Source: Flavobacterium odoriferum (GTDB lineage Bacteria; Bacteroidota; Bacteroidia; Flavobacteriales; Flavobacteriaceae). From it: DNA of 44,048 nucleotides. The translations under genes and the position numbers were made by a program. Below, in pieces: positions 25,277-33,824 of this stretch. Every line of letters starts with the position of its first letter. Position 1 is the stretch's first letter. The stretch covers positions 1 to 44,048 of the forward strand of contig NZ_JAMKFA010000023.1 of assembly GCF_025499515.1 (NCBI RefSeq). The letters are read 5' to 3'. Under the pieces are notes generated by a model. The model saw only the letters and a program-made list of their open reading frames with translations. It was not told where the DNA came from and made no database searches.

Positions 25277-25651
25277 ATGAAATTCGAAAAAGACGAAACA
25301 CTTTTTACAGGCCGATTAAAAAGTATGGTATTTGCCCTTAAAGGTGCATTCAAGTTAATTACAACCGAACATAGTGTAATGGTTCAATCGTCATTAGCAG
25401 TATTAATGACGATTGCTGGTTTTTATTTTGGCATCAATCGAATGGAATGGATGATGCAAATTCTGGTTTTTGGATTGGTATTAGGAATTGAAGGTTTAAA
25501 TACCGCAGTCGAAAAAATTGCCGATTTTATTCATCCAGATTATCACGAACGCATCGGTTTTATTAAAGATATTGCTGCTGGAGCTGTATTTTTTGCAGCC
25601 TTAACTGCAATCACAATAGGATGTATTATTTATTTTCCATATTTGTTTTAA
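25277..25651 (+). CDS. dgkA: Diacylglycerol kinase, prokaryotic type
   Basis: A 124-aa inner-membrane kinase with an amphipathic N-terminus, three transmembrane helices (about 34-51, 57-75 and 99-121) and the active-site signature EGLNTAVEKIADF. It follows tpx by 4 bases. In Gram-negative bacteria the enzyme recycles diacylglycerol; related proteins in Gram-positives use undecaprenol, and the sequence alone does not separate these substrates. ftsK begins 33 bases later. Confidence 0.93.
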   Translation: MKFEKDETLFTGRLKSMVFALKGAFKLITTEHSVMVQSSLAVLMTIAGFYFGINRMEWMMQILVFGLVLGIEGLNTAVEKIADFIHPDYHERIGFIKDIAAGAVFFAALTAITIGCIIYFPYLF

Positions 25652-25684
25652 ATTAGCTACTTTTGTAAAAATTGTTCCGTTTAA

Positions 25685-28210
25685 ATGGCTAAACAAAACT
25701 CAAAAGATTCCGTTAAAACAGCTCCCGAAAATCCTAAAGAAAAATTCTCTTGGAAACTAAACCGTCAGCAAAAATTTGTTGTTGGAGTGTTACTTATTTT
25801 CTTTTCTTTAGCTTTATTGCTGTCGTTTATTTCCTATTTTGTAACTGGAAATACCGATCAAAGCGAGATTAGTCAAATAGCCAATAGAAGTGCTAAAACC
25901 GATAATTGGTTGGGTAAAATTGGTGCATTTATTGCTGATTTTTTCTTGTACAAAGGATTCGGAATTACTTCATTCATATTTATTCGAATTGTGTTTTTAG
26001 TTGGAGCTTATCTAGTATTAGACATGGCGTTAGCTAAATTGAAAAAAAGCTTCTTTTGGGATTTATTTCTAATCATTATTGGTTCTATCTTACTAGGTTT
26101 CTTCTGGAATGTAATTCCGCAATTAGGAGGAACTGTTGGGTATGAAATGAATTTATTTATTCAAGATTACATCGGAAAAACAGGAACTTTATTAGTTTTA
26201 CTTTTCGGAATTATAATTTTCTTAGTCTTTAAAATCAAAATATCACCAGACAGCTTTACTTCTATTTTTGAAAAATCAAACAATTCATATAAAGAAGATT
26301 TAGTTGACGAAAAAACTAAAGAAAATTCTCTAGCGGATAATCTTCCATCTGAAGAACATTTAGAAGCCGAAAATGATTTACCAATCGTACCAATTTCTTC
26401 AAAAGAAGACGATTTCATTTTGACTGAAGACGAAGAAGAAATGGGTAATTTTGAATTAAAAACATATCCAAGTTCGTTTGAAATCAACAAAGAAGCTTTA
26501 AAACCAACAATTTCAAACGCTTCTGAATTAAGTTTAGAGCCAAAAATAAAAACTGAAACTCCAGAAGTAACTAATTTTTCAATAGAAGATAAAAGCATTC
26601 CACAAGAAACCTTTGTTAACGAAGATGCTTTTGTAATTGAAAAAGTAGAAGAAGAAGTTTTAGTAGAAGAAAATTTAGCAGCAAAATTAGTTCAAGATTT
26701 TGGTGAATTTGATCCAACATTAGAATTATCGCATTACCAATTTCCACCAATTGATTTATTGAAAGAATATTCTTCGGGCGGAATTACCATTAATCAAGCC
26801 GAATTAGAAGAAAATAAAAATAAAATTGTTGATACCTTAAAAAATTACAGCATTGGAATTTCGCAAATTAAAGCAACAGTTGGTCCAACAGTTACTTTAT
26901 ACGAAATTGTTCCCGAAGCAGGAATTCGTATTTCAAAAATTAAAAACTTAGAAGACGATATTGCGCTATCTTTAGCGGCATTAGGTATTCGTATTATTGC
27001 TCCTATTCCAGGAAAAGGAACTATTGGTATCGAAGTTCCTAATAATAATCCGACGATGGTTTCGATGAAAAGCGTAATCTCTTCACCAAAATTTCAAACG
27101 GCCGAAATGGAATTACCTATTGCTTTAGGAAAAACCATTTCTAACGAAACATTTGTAGTCGATTTAGCAAAAATGCCTCACTTATTAATGGCAGGTGCAA
27201 CTGGACAAGGAAAATCGGTAGGATTAAATGCAGTGTTAACTTCGTTATTGTACAAAAAACATCCTGCAGAAGTTAAGTTTGTTTTAGTTGACCCAAAGAA
27301 AGTAGAATTGACACTTTTTAACAAAATCGAACGTCATTATTTAGCTAAGCTACCTGATGGTGGCGATGCTATTATCACCGATAATACGAAAGTAATCAAC
27401 ACGTTAAATTCATTATGTATTGAAATGGACAACCGTTACTCTTTATTAAAAGATGCAATGGTTAGAAATATCAAAGAATACAACGAAAAATTTAAGCATA
27501 GAAAATTAAATCCGCAAAACGGACATCGTTTTTTACCTTACATTGTTTTGGTGGTTGATGAGTTTGCTGATTTAATTATGACTGCAGGAAAAGAAGTAGA
27601 AACACCAATTGCACGTTTAGCACAGTTAGCTCGTGCTATCGGAATCCATTTAATTATTGCAACGCAACGTCCTTCTGTAAATGTGATTACAGGTATGATT
27701 AAAGCCAACTTCCCAGCTCGTATTGCGTTTAGAGTAACTTCAAAAATTGATTCAAGAACCATTTTGGATTCAGGTGGAGCTGATCAGTTAATTGGACGAG
27801 GTGATTTATTATATACACAAGGTAACGAAATCGTCAGAGTACAATGTGCTTTTGTAGACACACCAGAAGTAGATAAGATTTGTGATTTCATCGGTTCGCA
27901 AAAAGCATATCCTGAAGCTTACTTGCTTCCAGAGTATGTTGGCGAAGAAAGTGGCATAAAACTTGATATAGACATATCCGAAAGAGATTCTTTATTTAGA
28001 GATGCTGCCGAAGTTATTGTTACCGCACAACAAGGAAGCGCATCTTTAATCCAAAGAAAACTTAAATTAGGCTACAACAGAGCAGGAAGATTGATTGATC
28101 AATTAGAAGCTGCTGGAATTGTAGGCCCTTTTGAAGGAAGCAAAGCCCGTTCAGTTTTAATTCCTGATTTAGTTGCTCTGGAACATTTTTTAAATAATGA
28201 ACAAAATTAA
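25685..28210 (+). CDS. ftsK: DNA translocase FtsK
   Basis: An 841-aa septal DNA pump that clears and aligns chromosome termini at division. It has an N-terminal membrane domain with about four helices (residues 30-180). An acidic linker follows at about 200-350, rich in Glu/Asp/Lys. The motor has Walker A GATGQGKS near residue 502 and Walker B VLVVDEFADL near 620. The C-terminal gamma winged helix (SLIQRKLKLGYNRAGRLIDQLE, near 780-830) reads KOPS-type orienting sequences. The linker is short compared with the Escherichia coli protein, as usual outside enterobacteria. lolA starts at or just beyond its stop, indicating coupling. Confidence 0.96.
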   Translation: MAKQNSKDSVKTAPENPKEKFSWKLNRQQKFVVGVLLIFFSLALLLSFISYFVTGNTDQSEISQIANRSAKTDNWLGKIGAFIADFFLYKGFGITSFIFIRIVFLVGAYLVLDMALAKLKKSFFWDLFLIIIGSILLGFFWNVIPQLGGTVGYEMNLFIQDYIGKTGTLLVLLFGIIIFLVFKIKISPDSFTSIFEKSNNSYKEDLVDEKTKENSLADNLPSEEHLEAENDLPIVPISSKEDDFILTEDEEEMGNFELKTYPSSFEINKEALKPTISNASELSLEPKIKTETPEVTNFSIEDKSIPQETFVNEDAFVIEKVEEEVLVEENLAAKLVQDFGEFDPTLELSHYQFPPIDLLKEYSSGGITINQAELEENKNKIVDTLKNYSIGISQIKATVGPTVTLYEIVPEAGIRISKIKNLEDDIALSLAALGIRIIAPIPGKGTIGIEVPNNNPTMVSMKSVISSPKFQTAEMELPIALGKTISNETFVVDLAKMPHLLMAGATGQGKSVGLNAVLTSLLYKKHPAEVKFVLVDPKKVELTLFNKIERHYLAKLPDGGDAIITDNTKVINTLNSLCIEMDNRYSLLKDAMVRNIKEYNEKFKHRKLNPQNGHRFLPYIVLVVDEFADLIMTAGKEVETPIARLAQLARAIGIHLIIATQRPSVNVITGMIKANFPARIAFRVTSKIDSRTILDSGGADQLIGRGDLLYTQGNEIVRVQCAFVDTPEVDKICDFIGSQKAYPEAYLLPEYVGEESGIKLDIDISERDSLFRDAAEVIVTAQQGSASLIQRKLKLGYNRAGRLIDQLEAAGIVGPFEGSKARSVLIPDLVALEHFLNNEQN

Positions 28211-28217
28211 CAACAAA

Positions 28218-28862
28218 ATGAAACGTATTTTAAGTGTCGTATTCGTACTTTTTATAGGATTATCAATGCAAGCACAAGATGCAAAAAAAGCGAAAGAGCT
28301 TTTAGACCAAGTATCTGCTAAAGTGAAATCGTATAACAATATTGTAATCGACTTTAAATATTCTTTAAGTAATCCAAAAGAAAAAATCAATCAAGAAAGT
28401 AATGGAAATGTTGCACTTCAAGGAAATTTATATCACTTAAATTTCATGGGAGTAACTAAAATATTTGATGGCAAAAAAGTATATACAATTGTTCCCGAAG
28501 ACGAAGAAATTACGATTGAAAATTTTGATGCTTCTGATGAAAAAGCTATAACACCAAATAAAATGCTTACTTTTTTTAATACTGGTTATAAATATGCGTG
28601 GGATGAACTTCAAAATGTAAAAGGAAGAAAAATTCAGTATATAAAATTAATTCCAAACAGCACAAAAGATTCACGTAAAGAAATTCTCATGGGAATCGAT
28701 ACCCAAACCAAACACATTTATAATGTGATAGAAGTTGGAAAAAACGGTTCAAAAACAACTTTAACTGTTAATTCTTTTAAAACAAATCAGCCATTATCGA
28801 AAAATCATTTTACCTTTACCAAATCAAAATATCCTAATTATTACATCAATAAATTAGACTAA
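28218..28862 (+). CDS. lolA: Outer-membrane lipoprotein carrier LolA-like protein
   Basis: A periplasmic carrier of the LolA family that shuttles lipoproteins to the outer membrane. I chose the ATG at 28218, giving 214 aa with a clean signal peptide (MKRILSVVFVLFIGLSMQAQ); an in-frame ATG at 28197 overlaps the end of ftsK and adds seven polar residues. The mature part has the LolA pattern: KAKELLDQVSAKVKSYNNIVIDFKY, LQGNLYHLNFMGV, FDGKKVYTIVPEDEE and GSKTTLTVNSFKTNQPLSKNHF. An LptF/G-type permease follows 10 bases later, giving a small envelope-biogenesis cluster after ftsK. Confidence 0.9.
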   Translation: MKRILSVVFVLFIGLSMQAQDAKKAKELLDQVSAKVKSYNNIVIDFKYSLSNPKEKINQESNGNVALQGNLYHLNFMGVTKIFDGKKVYTIVPEDEEITIENFDASDEKAITPNKMLTFFNTGYKYAWDELQNVKGRKIQYIKLIPNSTKDSRKEILMGIDTQTKHIYNVIEVGKNGSKTTLTVNSFKTNQPLSKNHFTFTKSKYPNYYINKLD

Positions 28863-28872
28863 AAAAGTTCGG

Positions 28873-30324
28873 GTGAAAATTTTAGATAAATACATTATTA
28901 AATCCTACATGATTACATTTACTACGGTATTTGTAATCTTGTTTTTTATATTCGTTTTACAAGGAATTTGGTTATTCATTGCCGAGTTAGCCGGAAAAGA
29001 TTTAGACTTATTTACCATTGTAAAATTCTTATCCTTCTATGCTCCTACTATTGTTCCGATGGTTTTACCGCTATCCGTTCTTTTAGCAGCAATTATGACT
29101 TTTGGTAGCTTTGCAGAAAACTATGAATTTGCAGCCATGAAATCATCAGGAATTTCTTTGCAAAGAGCCATGAAAATGTTAACCATTACCATTGGGATTT
29201 TAGCGTTAGTTTCGTTCTTTTTCGCTAATAATGTAATTCCAGAAGCACAATACAAGTTCATTAACCTTAGAAAAACAATTGTTCAGCAAAAACCGGCTAT
29301 GGCAATTGCGGAAGGTCAGTTTAATACAATTGGTACTTCAAACATAAAAGTTGATAAAAAATCGGGCGAAAATGGTGAAATCTTAGAAGGTGTTACCATG
29401 CATGTGAAAAACATCAATATGGGACTTGGCGCCAATACCATCATCAAAGCAAAACGAGGTTTATTAACAAGTGAAGACGATTCTAATTATTTACAATTGG
29501 AACTATACGATGGATATTATTACGAAGATGTACATCCTAAGAAATATGAAGAGCGCAAAAAAGTACCTTTTGCAAAAAGTAGTTTCAAACGATATGTCAT
29601 TAATATTGATTTAACCAAATTAAATCAAGCAGAAATTGACGATGGAACGATTACATCTGAAAAAATGCTCACCGTTTCAGAATTAATTTATACCATTGAT
29701 TCATTAGATGTTGGTTATAAAAAAGATGTAATTTCTTTTGCAGATAATATTATTTCAAGAAATGATAACATCTTTAACAAAGCGCAACCATTAAGAAATT
29801 CTATTTCTGCAAAGAAAGAAAACGAAATAAAAGATTTATTAAGCATATTTACACCTGCTGAAAAAATTCAAATTGCCGAAACGGCAAAAAACAATGTTTC
29901 GAGTACTGAATTTAGCATCCACAACAGTAAAACAGAATTAGAATACAAGTCAAAAAATATCAATCAGCATTGGTTAGCTATTTATGAAAAATTCATTATT
30001 GCCTACTCTTGCTTACTAATGTTTTTTATTGGAGCGCCATTAGGAGCCATCATTAGAAAAGGTGGTTTAGGCTTACCAATTGTATTTGCTATGTTAATTT
30101 TTATAACATTTCACTTTATAAATACATTTGGTAGAAAATTAGCACAAGAAGACAGTATTCCTGCTATTTTAGGTTCAACACTTTCATCAATAATACTAAC
30201 ACCATTAGCAATTTTCTTAACCTATAGAGCTACAAACGATATTGGTATCATAATTAATTGGGATTGGATTATCGATCCAGTAAAAAAACTATTTAGTAAA
30301 AAAATAACTAACGACAACAACTAA
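28873..30324 (+). CDS. LptF/LptG family permease
   Basis: A membrane subunit of an ABC exporter of the LptF/LptG (YjgP/YjgQ) family that extracts lipopolysaccharide from the inner membrane; 483 aa. It starts with GTG at 28873, immediately before ILDKYIIKSYMITF, the usual N-terminal motif. Three hydrophobic helices lie at about 12-36, 54-78 and 98-120, then a periplasmic domain (about 125-365), then three more helices (about 370-450). The periplasmic part is longer than in Escherichia coli LptF. Whether it is F or G cannot be settled here; flavobacteria often carry a single such gene at this locus. Confidence 0.92.
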   Translation: MKILDKYIIKSYMITFTTVFVILFFIFVLQGIWLFIAELAGKDLDLFTIVKFLSFYAPTIVPMVLPLSVLLAAIMTFGSFAENYEFAAMKSSGISLQRAMKMLTITIGILALVSFFFANNVIPEAQYKFINLRKTIVQQKPAMAIAEGQFNTIGTSNIKVDKKSGENGEILEGVTMHVKNINMGLGANTIIKAKRGLLTSEDDSNYLQLELYDGYYYEDVHPKKYEERKKVPFAKSSFKRYVINIDLTKLNQAEIDDGTITSEKMLTVSELIYTIDSLDVGYKKDVISFADNIISRNDNIFNKAQPLRNSISAKKENEIKDLLSIFTPAEKIQIAETAKNNVSSTEFSIHNSKTELEYKSKNINQHWLAIYEKFIIAYSCLLMFFIGAPLGAIIRKGGLGLPIVFAMLIFITFHFINTFGRKLAQEDSIPAILGSTLSSIILTPLAIFLTYRATNDIGIIINWDWIIDPVKKLFSKKITNDNN

Positions 30325-30329
30325 ACCCC

Positions 30330-31463
30330 ATGTCAAACAAAATACAACTAAACACCATTGAAGAAGCTATAGAAGACATCCGTCAAGGAAAAGTAATCAT
30401 AGTAGTCGATGATGAAGATAGAGAAAACGAAGGTGATTTTTTGGCTGCAGCCGAAAAAGTAACACCTGAGATGATTAATTTCATGGCAACACACGGAAGA
30501 GGATTAATTTGTGCGCCGTTAACAGAAAGTCGTTGCAAAGAATTAGATCTTCATGCTATGGTTCGTAACAATACCGACCACATGGAAACTGCTTTCACGG
30601 TTTCGGTAGATTTAAAAGGAAAAGGTGTTAGTACCGGAATTTCTGCTTCAGATAGAGCAAAAACTATTGAAGCCTTGATTGATCCAGAAACCAAACCTTT
30701 TGATTTGGCACGTCCTGGACACATTTTTCCATTAATTGCAAAACAAGGTGGTGTGTTGAGAAGAACTGGTCACACTGAAGCAGCTATTGACTTTGCTCGC
30801 TTGGCAGGATTTAAACCAGCTGGAGTAATTGTTGAAATCATGAACGAAGACGGAACAATGGCACGTTTACCACAATTGGTAGAAGTAGCTAAGAAATTCG
30901 ACTTAAAATTGGTTTCGATTGAAGATTTAGTTGCCTACAGAATGCAACACGACAGTCTAATACAAAAGAAAGAAGATTTTGATATAGAAACGCGTTTTGG
31001 AACATTTAGAATGCGAGCTTATTTACAAACTACCAACAAACAAGTACACATTGCTTTAACAAAAGGAACTTGGAATGCAGGAGAATCAGTTTTAACCAGA
31101 ATCAACACCACACAAGTCAATAATGACATTTTAGGCACGCTAACAAGCGATAATGATAAAAAGTTAGATAGTGTGTTTCGTTCGATAAACCAAGCAGAAA
31201 AAGGCGCTATTGTATTCATCAATCAAGAAGTAAAATCATTAGAACTTTTAGAAAGAATTGCAACATTAAAAACATTACAAAGCCAAGGCGAAATGAGAGC
31301 ACCTCAAATTAAAATGGATACAAAAGATTTTGGTATTGGTGCGCAAATTCTTCATGATTTAGACATCACTAAAATCAAATTACTATCTAACAGCTCTGCT
31401 CCTACTAAACGAGTAGGAATGATAGGCTACGGATTAGAAATCACCGATTATGTAAATTATTAA
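30330..31463 (+). CDS. ribB: 3,4-dihydroxy-2-butanone-4-phosphate synthase with degenerate GTP cyclohydrolase II domain
   Basis: Riboflavin-pathway enzyme, 377 aa. Residues about 1-207 are a complete RibB domain with [12 protein letters not shown] (27-38), [24 protein letters not shown] and [17 protein letters not shown], and would convert ribulose-5-phosphate to the four-carbon unit. Residues about 215-377 follow the RibA fold, but the zinc site is missing: where GTP cyclohydrolase II has SEC...RCDC, this protein has TTQ (260-262) and TSDN (272-275). GTP cyclohydrolase II activity is therefore unlikely, and a separate RibA should exist elsewhere. A terminator follows. The gene is 5 bases after the permease gene. 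Confidence 0.92.
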   Translation: MSNKIQLNTIEEAIEDIRQGKVIIVVDDEDRENEGDFLAAAEKVTPEMINFMATHGRGLICAPLTESRCKELDLHAMVRNNTDHMETAFTVSVDLKGKGVSTGISASDRAKTIEALIDPETKPFDLARPGHIFPLIAKQGGVLRRTGHTEAAIDFARLAGFKPAGVIVEIMNEDGTMARLPQLVEVAKKFDLKLVSIEDLVAYRMQHDSLIQKKEDFDIETRFGTFRMRAYLQTTNKQVHIALTKGTWNAGESVLTRINTTQVNNDILGTLTSDNDKKLDSVFRSINQAEKGAIVFINQEVKSLELLERIATLKTLQSQGEMRAPQIKMDTKDFGIGAQILHDLDITKIKLLSNSSAPTKRVGMIGYGLEITDYVNY

Positions 31464-31465
31464 TA

Positions 31466-31500
31466 AAAAAACGCTCAAGACAACTTGAGCGTTTTTTTTT
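31466..31500. terminator. Intrinsic terminator after ribB
   Basis: ACGCTCAAG (31471-31479) and CTTGAGCGT (31484-31492) form a 9-bp stem around ACAA, flanked by an A-run and a T-run. Confidence 0.92.
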
Positions 31501-31504
31501 ATTC

Positions 31505-31564
31505 TGTCATTCAGCTAAATAGGAATTTCCTAACCCATGGCAAAAGCTTCATGCAATGAAACCC
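31505..31564 (+). repeat. Diverged copy of the 60-bp palindromic repeat
   Basis: The unit begins TGTCATTCAGCTAAATAGGA, continues TTTCCTAACCCATGG, and ends in a GCTTCATGCAATGAAACCC-like tail. It follows the same plan as the better preserved units at 33731 and 35094-35214. Confidence 0.55.
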
Positions 31565-31575
31565 ACAACATCAAA

Positions 31576-31600
31576 CAAAAAAAGAGGCTTCCGCCTCTTC
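31576..31600 (-). terminator. Terminator of the DUF1737-like gene
   Basis: On the minus strand AAGAGGC, loop GGAA and GCCTCTT form a 7-bp stem followed by a run of T. It begins a few bases after the TAG at 31603-31605. Confidence 0.85.
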
Positions 31601-31602
31601 TC

Positions 31603-31767
31603 CTATTTCACTATCGCTTGCGCATAATACACTTCAGCACTTCCACCACCTCTATTGTAAGTAATGCTAATACCTCCTTGCAACTGCCAATTCATTTTCA
31701 AATGGTTATTTATTTTTTGCTCTAAATCTACAGTTGAATTTCCTACTATTACTTTATATTCTTTCAT
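31603..31767 (-). CDS. DUF1737-like small protein
   Basis: A 54-aa protein starting at the ATG at 31765-31767 (MKEYKVIVGNSTVDLEQKIN) with the pattern of DUF1737: a beta strand, a helix with NNHLKMNWQLQGG, then ISITYN and a final strand VYYAQAIVK. An in-frame upstream start inside the neighbouring gene is unlikely, since the conserved region begins at this Met. It starts only 2 bases after the 216-aa gene, so the two are co-transcribed, and it ends at its own terminator. Function unknown. Confidence 0.82.
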   Translation of the reverse strand: MKEYKVIVGNSTVDLEQKINNHLKMNWQLQGGISITYNRGGGSAEVYYAQAIVK

Positions 31768-31769
31768 AA

Positions 31770-32420
31770 TTAATTTATTGTTGTTAAATTCTTTAAATGC
31801 TGATAAAACTCCATAGACCAAACGATTTTATACTCGTAAGTTATGGGATTAAAAACCTTGTAAGCAATTAAGTGACTCTTCTTAAAATACAGATTTTCAA
31901 GTAAGAGTACTTTCTCCTTAACATTTTTAAATTCGGGATGCTGATAAGGAAAATCTAAACCAACGTCTTCTGGACGAATGAAAAAATTAGTATTTCTAAA
32001 GCCTAAAACATTTTTGAAAAACGGATGCGCATATTTCTCATGCAATTTATTCGTGTTTTGCCAATGAAATTGCAATGGTTCTTTCGCAATAATTTTCTCC
32101 ATGAAAGGAATCGTTTTATGACTCTCTAGAAATGGAAACTCATATACATCCACCAGTTGCAAATCTCTTTCAATGTAATGCAATTGCAATTCATCATCGT
32201 AATCTTGATTGAAATTGAAACCAACAATTATATCTTCATGGATGTAGAGTTTAGACAAAACTTCGCCCGATAAATTCTCAGGAGCAACTACCCAACGCTT
32301 TCTTTTTTTACTATTTGCTTCTTTGTCAGATTCATAAAATGGAAATTGAGAAACAAGGTTAACAATTTCTTCATTGCTTTTGCCTTCAATATCAAAAGCT
32401 TGTATGTTTAGTTTGTTCAT
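31770..32420 (-). CDS. Conserved-looking protein of unknown function
   Basis: A 216-aa soluble protein with no signal peptide or membrane helix. The first 40 residues look helical (FDIEGKSNEEIVNLVSQFPFYESDKEANSKKRKR) and the rest is rich in aromatic and charged residues (VGFNFNQDYDDELQLHYIERDLQLVDVYEFPF). I do not recognise a family. It precedes the DUF1737-like gene by 2 bases and is separated from the small gene upstream by a hairpin terminator, so these two genes form their own unit. Confidence 0.75.
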   Translation of the reverse strand: MNKLNIQAFDIEGKSNEEIVNLVSQFPFYESDKEANSKKRKRWVVAPENLSGEVLSKLYIHEDIIVGFNFNQDYDDELQLHYIERDLQLVDVYEFPFLESHKTIPFMEKIIAKEPLQFHWQNTNKLHEKYAHPFFKNVLGFRNTNFFIRPEDVGLDFPYQHPEFKNVKEKVLLLENLYFKKSHLIAYKVFNPITYEYKIVWSMEFYQHLKNLTTIN

Positions 32421-32429
32421 AAATTAAAA

Positions 32430-32463
32430 ATTTTAAAACCTCAATAGCAAAAACTATTGAGGT
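32430..32463 (-). terminator. Terminator after the 48-aa gene
   Basis: On the minus strand ACCTCAATAG and CTATTGAGGT form a perfect 10-bp stem (32454-32463 with 32438-32447) around TTTTTG, followed by TTTTAAAATTTTT. It lies 12 bases after the stop of the small gene. Confidence 0.8.
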
Positions 32464-32474
32464 GAATAAATCCA

Positions 32475-32621
32475 TTACTTCTTAGGTGTGTTTCCTCTAT
32501 TAGGTCCTGATGGATTTCCTGTTGTACTAGGATAATTTGGATTGGGTCTAGAACTTGGAGCGCTACTCGGTTTTGAAGTACTTCCTTTACTTGTGCCTGA
32601 ATTTGAATTTAATTTACTCAT
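32475..32621 (-). CDS. 48-aa Ser/Pro/Asn/Gly-rich low-complexity peptide
   Basis: A short open frame starting ATG at 32619-32621 and ending TAA at 32475-32477. It encodes MSKLNSNSGTSKGSTSKPSS, then a Pro/Asn/Ser-rich middle with YPSTTGNPSGPNRG and the end NTPKK. It has no Leu/Ile/Val core, so it is probably disordered. It has its own terminator downstream and another terminator upstream, at the end of the LytTR gene, so it looks like an independent small transcript. Low-complexity peptides of this kind occur in flavobacteria, but I know no function. Coding status rests on the clean start, stop and terminator. Confidence 0.6.
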   Translation of the reverse strand: MSKLNSNSGTSKGSTSKPSSAPSSRPNPNYPSTTGNPSGPNRGNTPKK

Positions 32622-32699
32622 GATTTTTTGGTTTTTTAATAAGTTACCTACTCGTTAGCTTTTCGGTTTCCGCTGTAATTACAAACCAAAAGTCACAAG

Positions 32700-32736
32700 A
32701 AAAAAATAGCTGATATAATATTGAATCATATCAGCT
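32700..32736 (-). terminator. Terminator after the LytTR regulator gene
   Basis: On the minus strand AGCTGATAT and ATATCAGCT form a 9-bp stem (32728-32736 with 32708-32716) around 11 bases, followed by ATTTTTTTC. It is 43 bases after the stop of the regulator. Confidence 0.8.
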
Positions 32737-32778
32737 TATAACAAAGAATAAAAGCGGTTTTTTGAGGAATGAAAGCGG

Positions 32779-33525
32779 TTATTTTCGAAACGATTTTAAA
32801 ACCGATTGATAATTTTCAGAAACAGGTAACTTCTTGGTTTCTAACTTTCCTGAAGCTGTAAACACATCTACCTCAACAATTTCTTCCTTCTTATTGTAGT
32901 GTTTAATATGGTTAACATTAACTCTAAACGATTTATGAATGGTAATAAACTGTGACTTCAACAATCCTTTATCTTCCATTTTAGAAAATGAAAAATCAAT
33001 TAAACCTTCCGATTTTCTATTAGTAAAATAAATTTGTTTGTTATTCGATTCAGAGCCACTAGCTTTATCAGCAACTAAGTACACAATAGATTCTAAGGCT
33101 ATTTTTGTGCGCTTTTGTTTTCCTAAATCAAGGGTAACATGATGTTGATTACCAAAGAATTTAACCTCTTGTAAAAAACGAGTGAGTGTTTTTTGAAACT
33201 CAAGCTCAGTAAAAGGCTTTGTAATATGATCCACACATAACACTTCATCACGCTTCAAACGTTCCATCTCCTTAACATATTCAGGCGTATTACTACTAGC
33301 AAACAATACCGGCAACTTTAATTCAAAAGCTACTTCCATTCCTGTCATGTACGAATCACCTAAATTCAAATCTAAAACCAAAATCTCAGGCTTGGATAAC
33401 TTAACCTCTTGTAAAAAAGTCTTCGCACTTAAAGAAGCTGTAACCACTTCCACAGCTAAGTTTTTTAAAAACCTTTGATTTCTCTCCAATTGTTCCTGAT
33501 TATCGTCTAAAAGGGCAATTTTCAT
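32779..33525 (-). CDS. LytTR-family response regulator
   Basis: A 248-aa two-domain regulator. The receiver domain (about 1-120) has acidic pocket Asp7/Asp8, phosphoacceptor Asp52 in LVLDLNLGD, and the conserved KPF lysine near 105. A LytTR DNA-binding domain (about 130-245) has IVYLVADK, KSQFITIHKSFRVNVNHI and the end YQSVLKSF. It would act as a cytoplasmic transcription factor. No histidine kinase is adjacent, so it is an orphan here. Its spacing from downstream genes, with a terminator between, suggests it is transcribed alone. Confidence 0.93.
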   Translation of the reverse strand: MKIALLDDNQEQLERNQRFLKNLAVEVVTASLSAKTFLQEVKLSKPEILVLDLNLGDSYMTGMEVAFELKLPVLFASSNTPEYVKEMERLKRDEVLCVDHITKPFTELEFQKTLTRFLQEVKFFGNQHHVTLDLGKQKRTKIALESIVYLVADKASGSESNNKQIYFTNRKSEGLIDFSFSKMEDKGLLKSQFITIHKSFRVNVNHIKHYNKKEEIVEVDVFTASGKLETKKLPVSENYQSVLKSFRK

Positions 33526-33587
33526 TTTAAATATTCTAAATTAGTAACTAAACATTCATAATTAATTCTTCCTTATCATTCCCTATT

Positions 33588-33790
33588 CTGTCGCACTGAG
33601 CCTGTCGAAGTCCCCTACAATGTGGGTTAATACTTCACGCAATGAAGCTGTCATTCCACAGAATAGAAACGTAAGTTCAGCGTAGCTAAATCTCCTACGC
33701 AGTAGGCAACCGCTTCACGAAGTACAAGCCTGTCATTCCGCAGATTAGGAATCTCCTAACCCTAGGCACACGCTCTACGAAGTAAAGCCC
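33588..33790 (+). repeat. Cluster of three dispersed palindromic repeat units
   Basis: Units start at about 33588, 33649 and 33731. Each begins with a TGTCATTCC-type head and carries a CCTAC-N3-GTAGG hairpin (TCCTACGCAGTAGG in the second) and a GCTTCACGAAGTACAAGC-type tail that is itself weakly palindromic. They fill the 299-base gap between the LytTR gene and the serine hydrolase gene; nothing else is seen in it. Confidence 0.75.
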
Positions 33791-33824
33791 ACCTTCCCCA
33801 TCCTATCCAAAACCCATTCATCAC

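Noticed and set aside
31603..31821. Longer start for the DUF1737-like gene
   Set aside because: The extension lies within the end of the 216-aa gene and has no conserved residue; ATG 31767 opens the domain.
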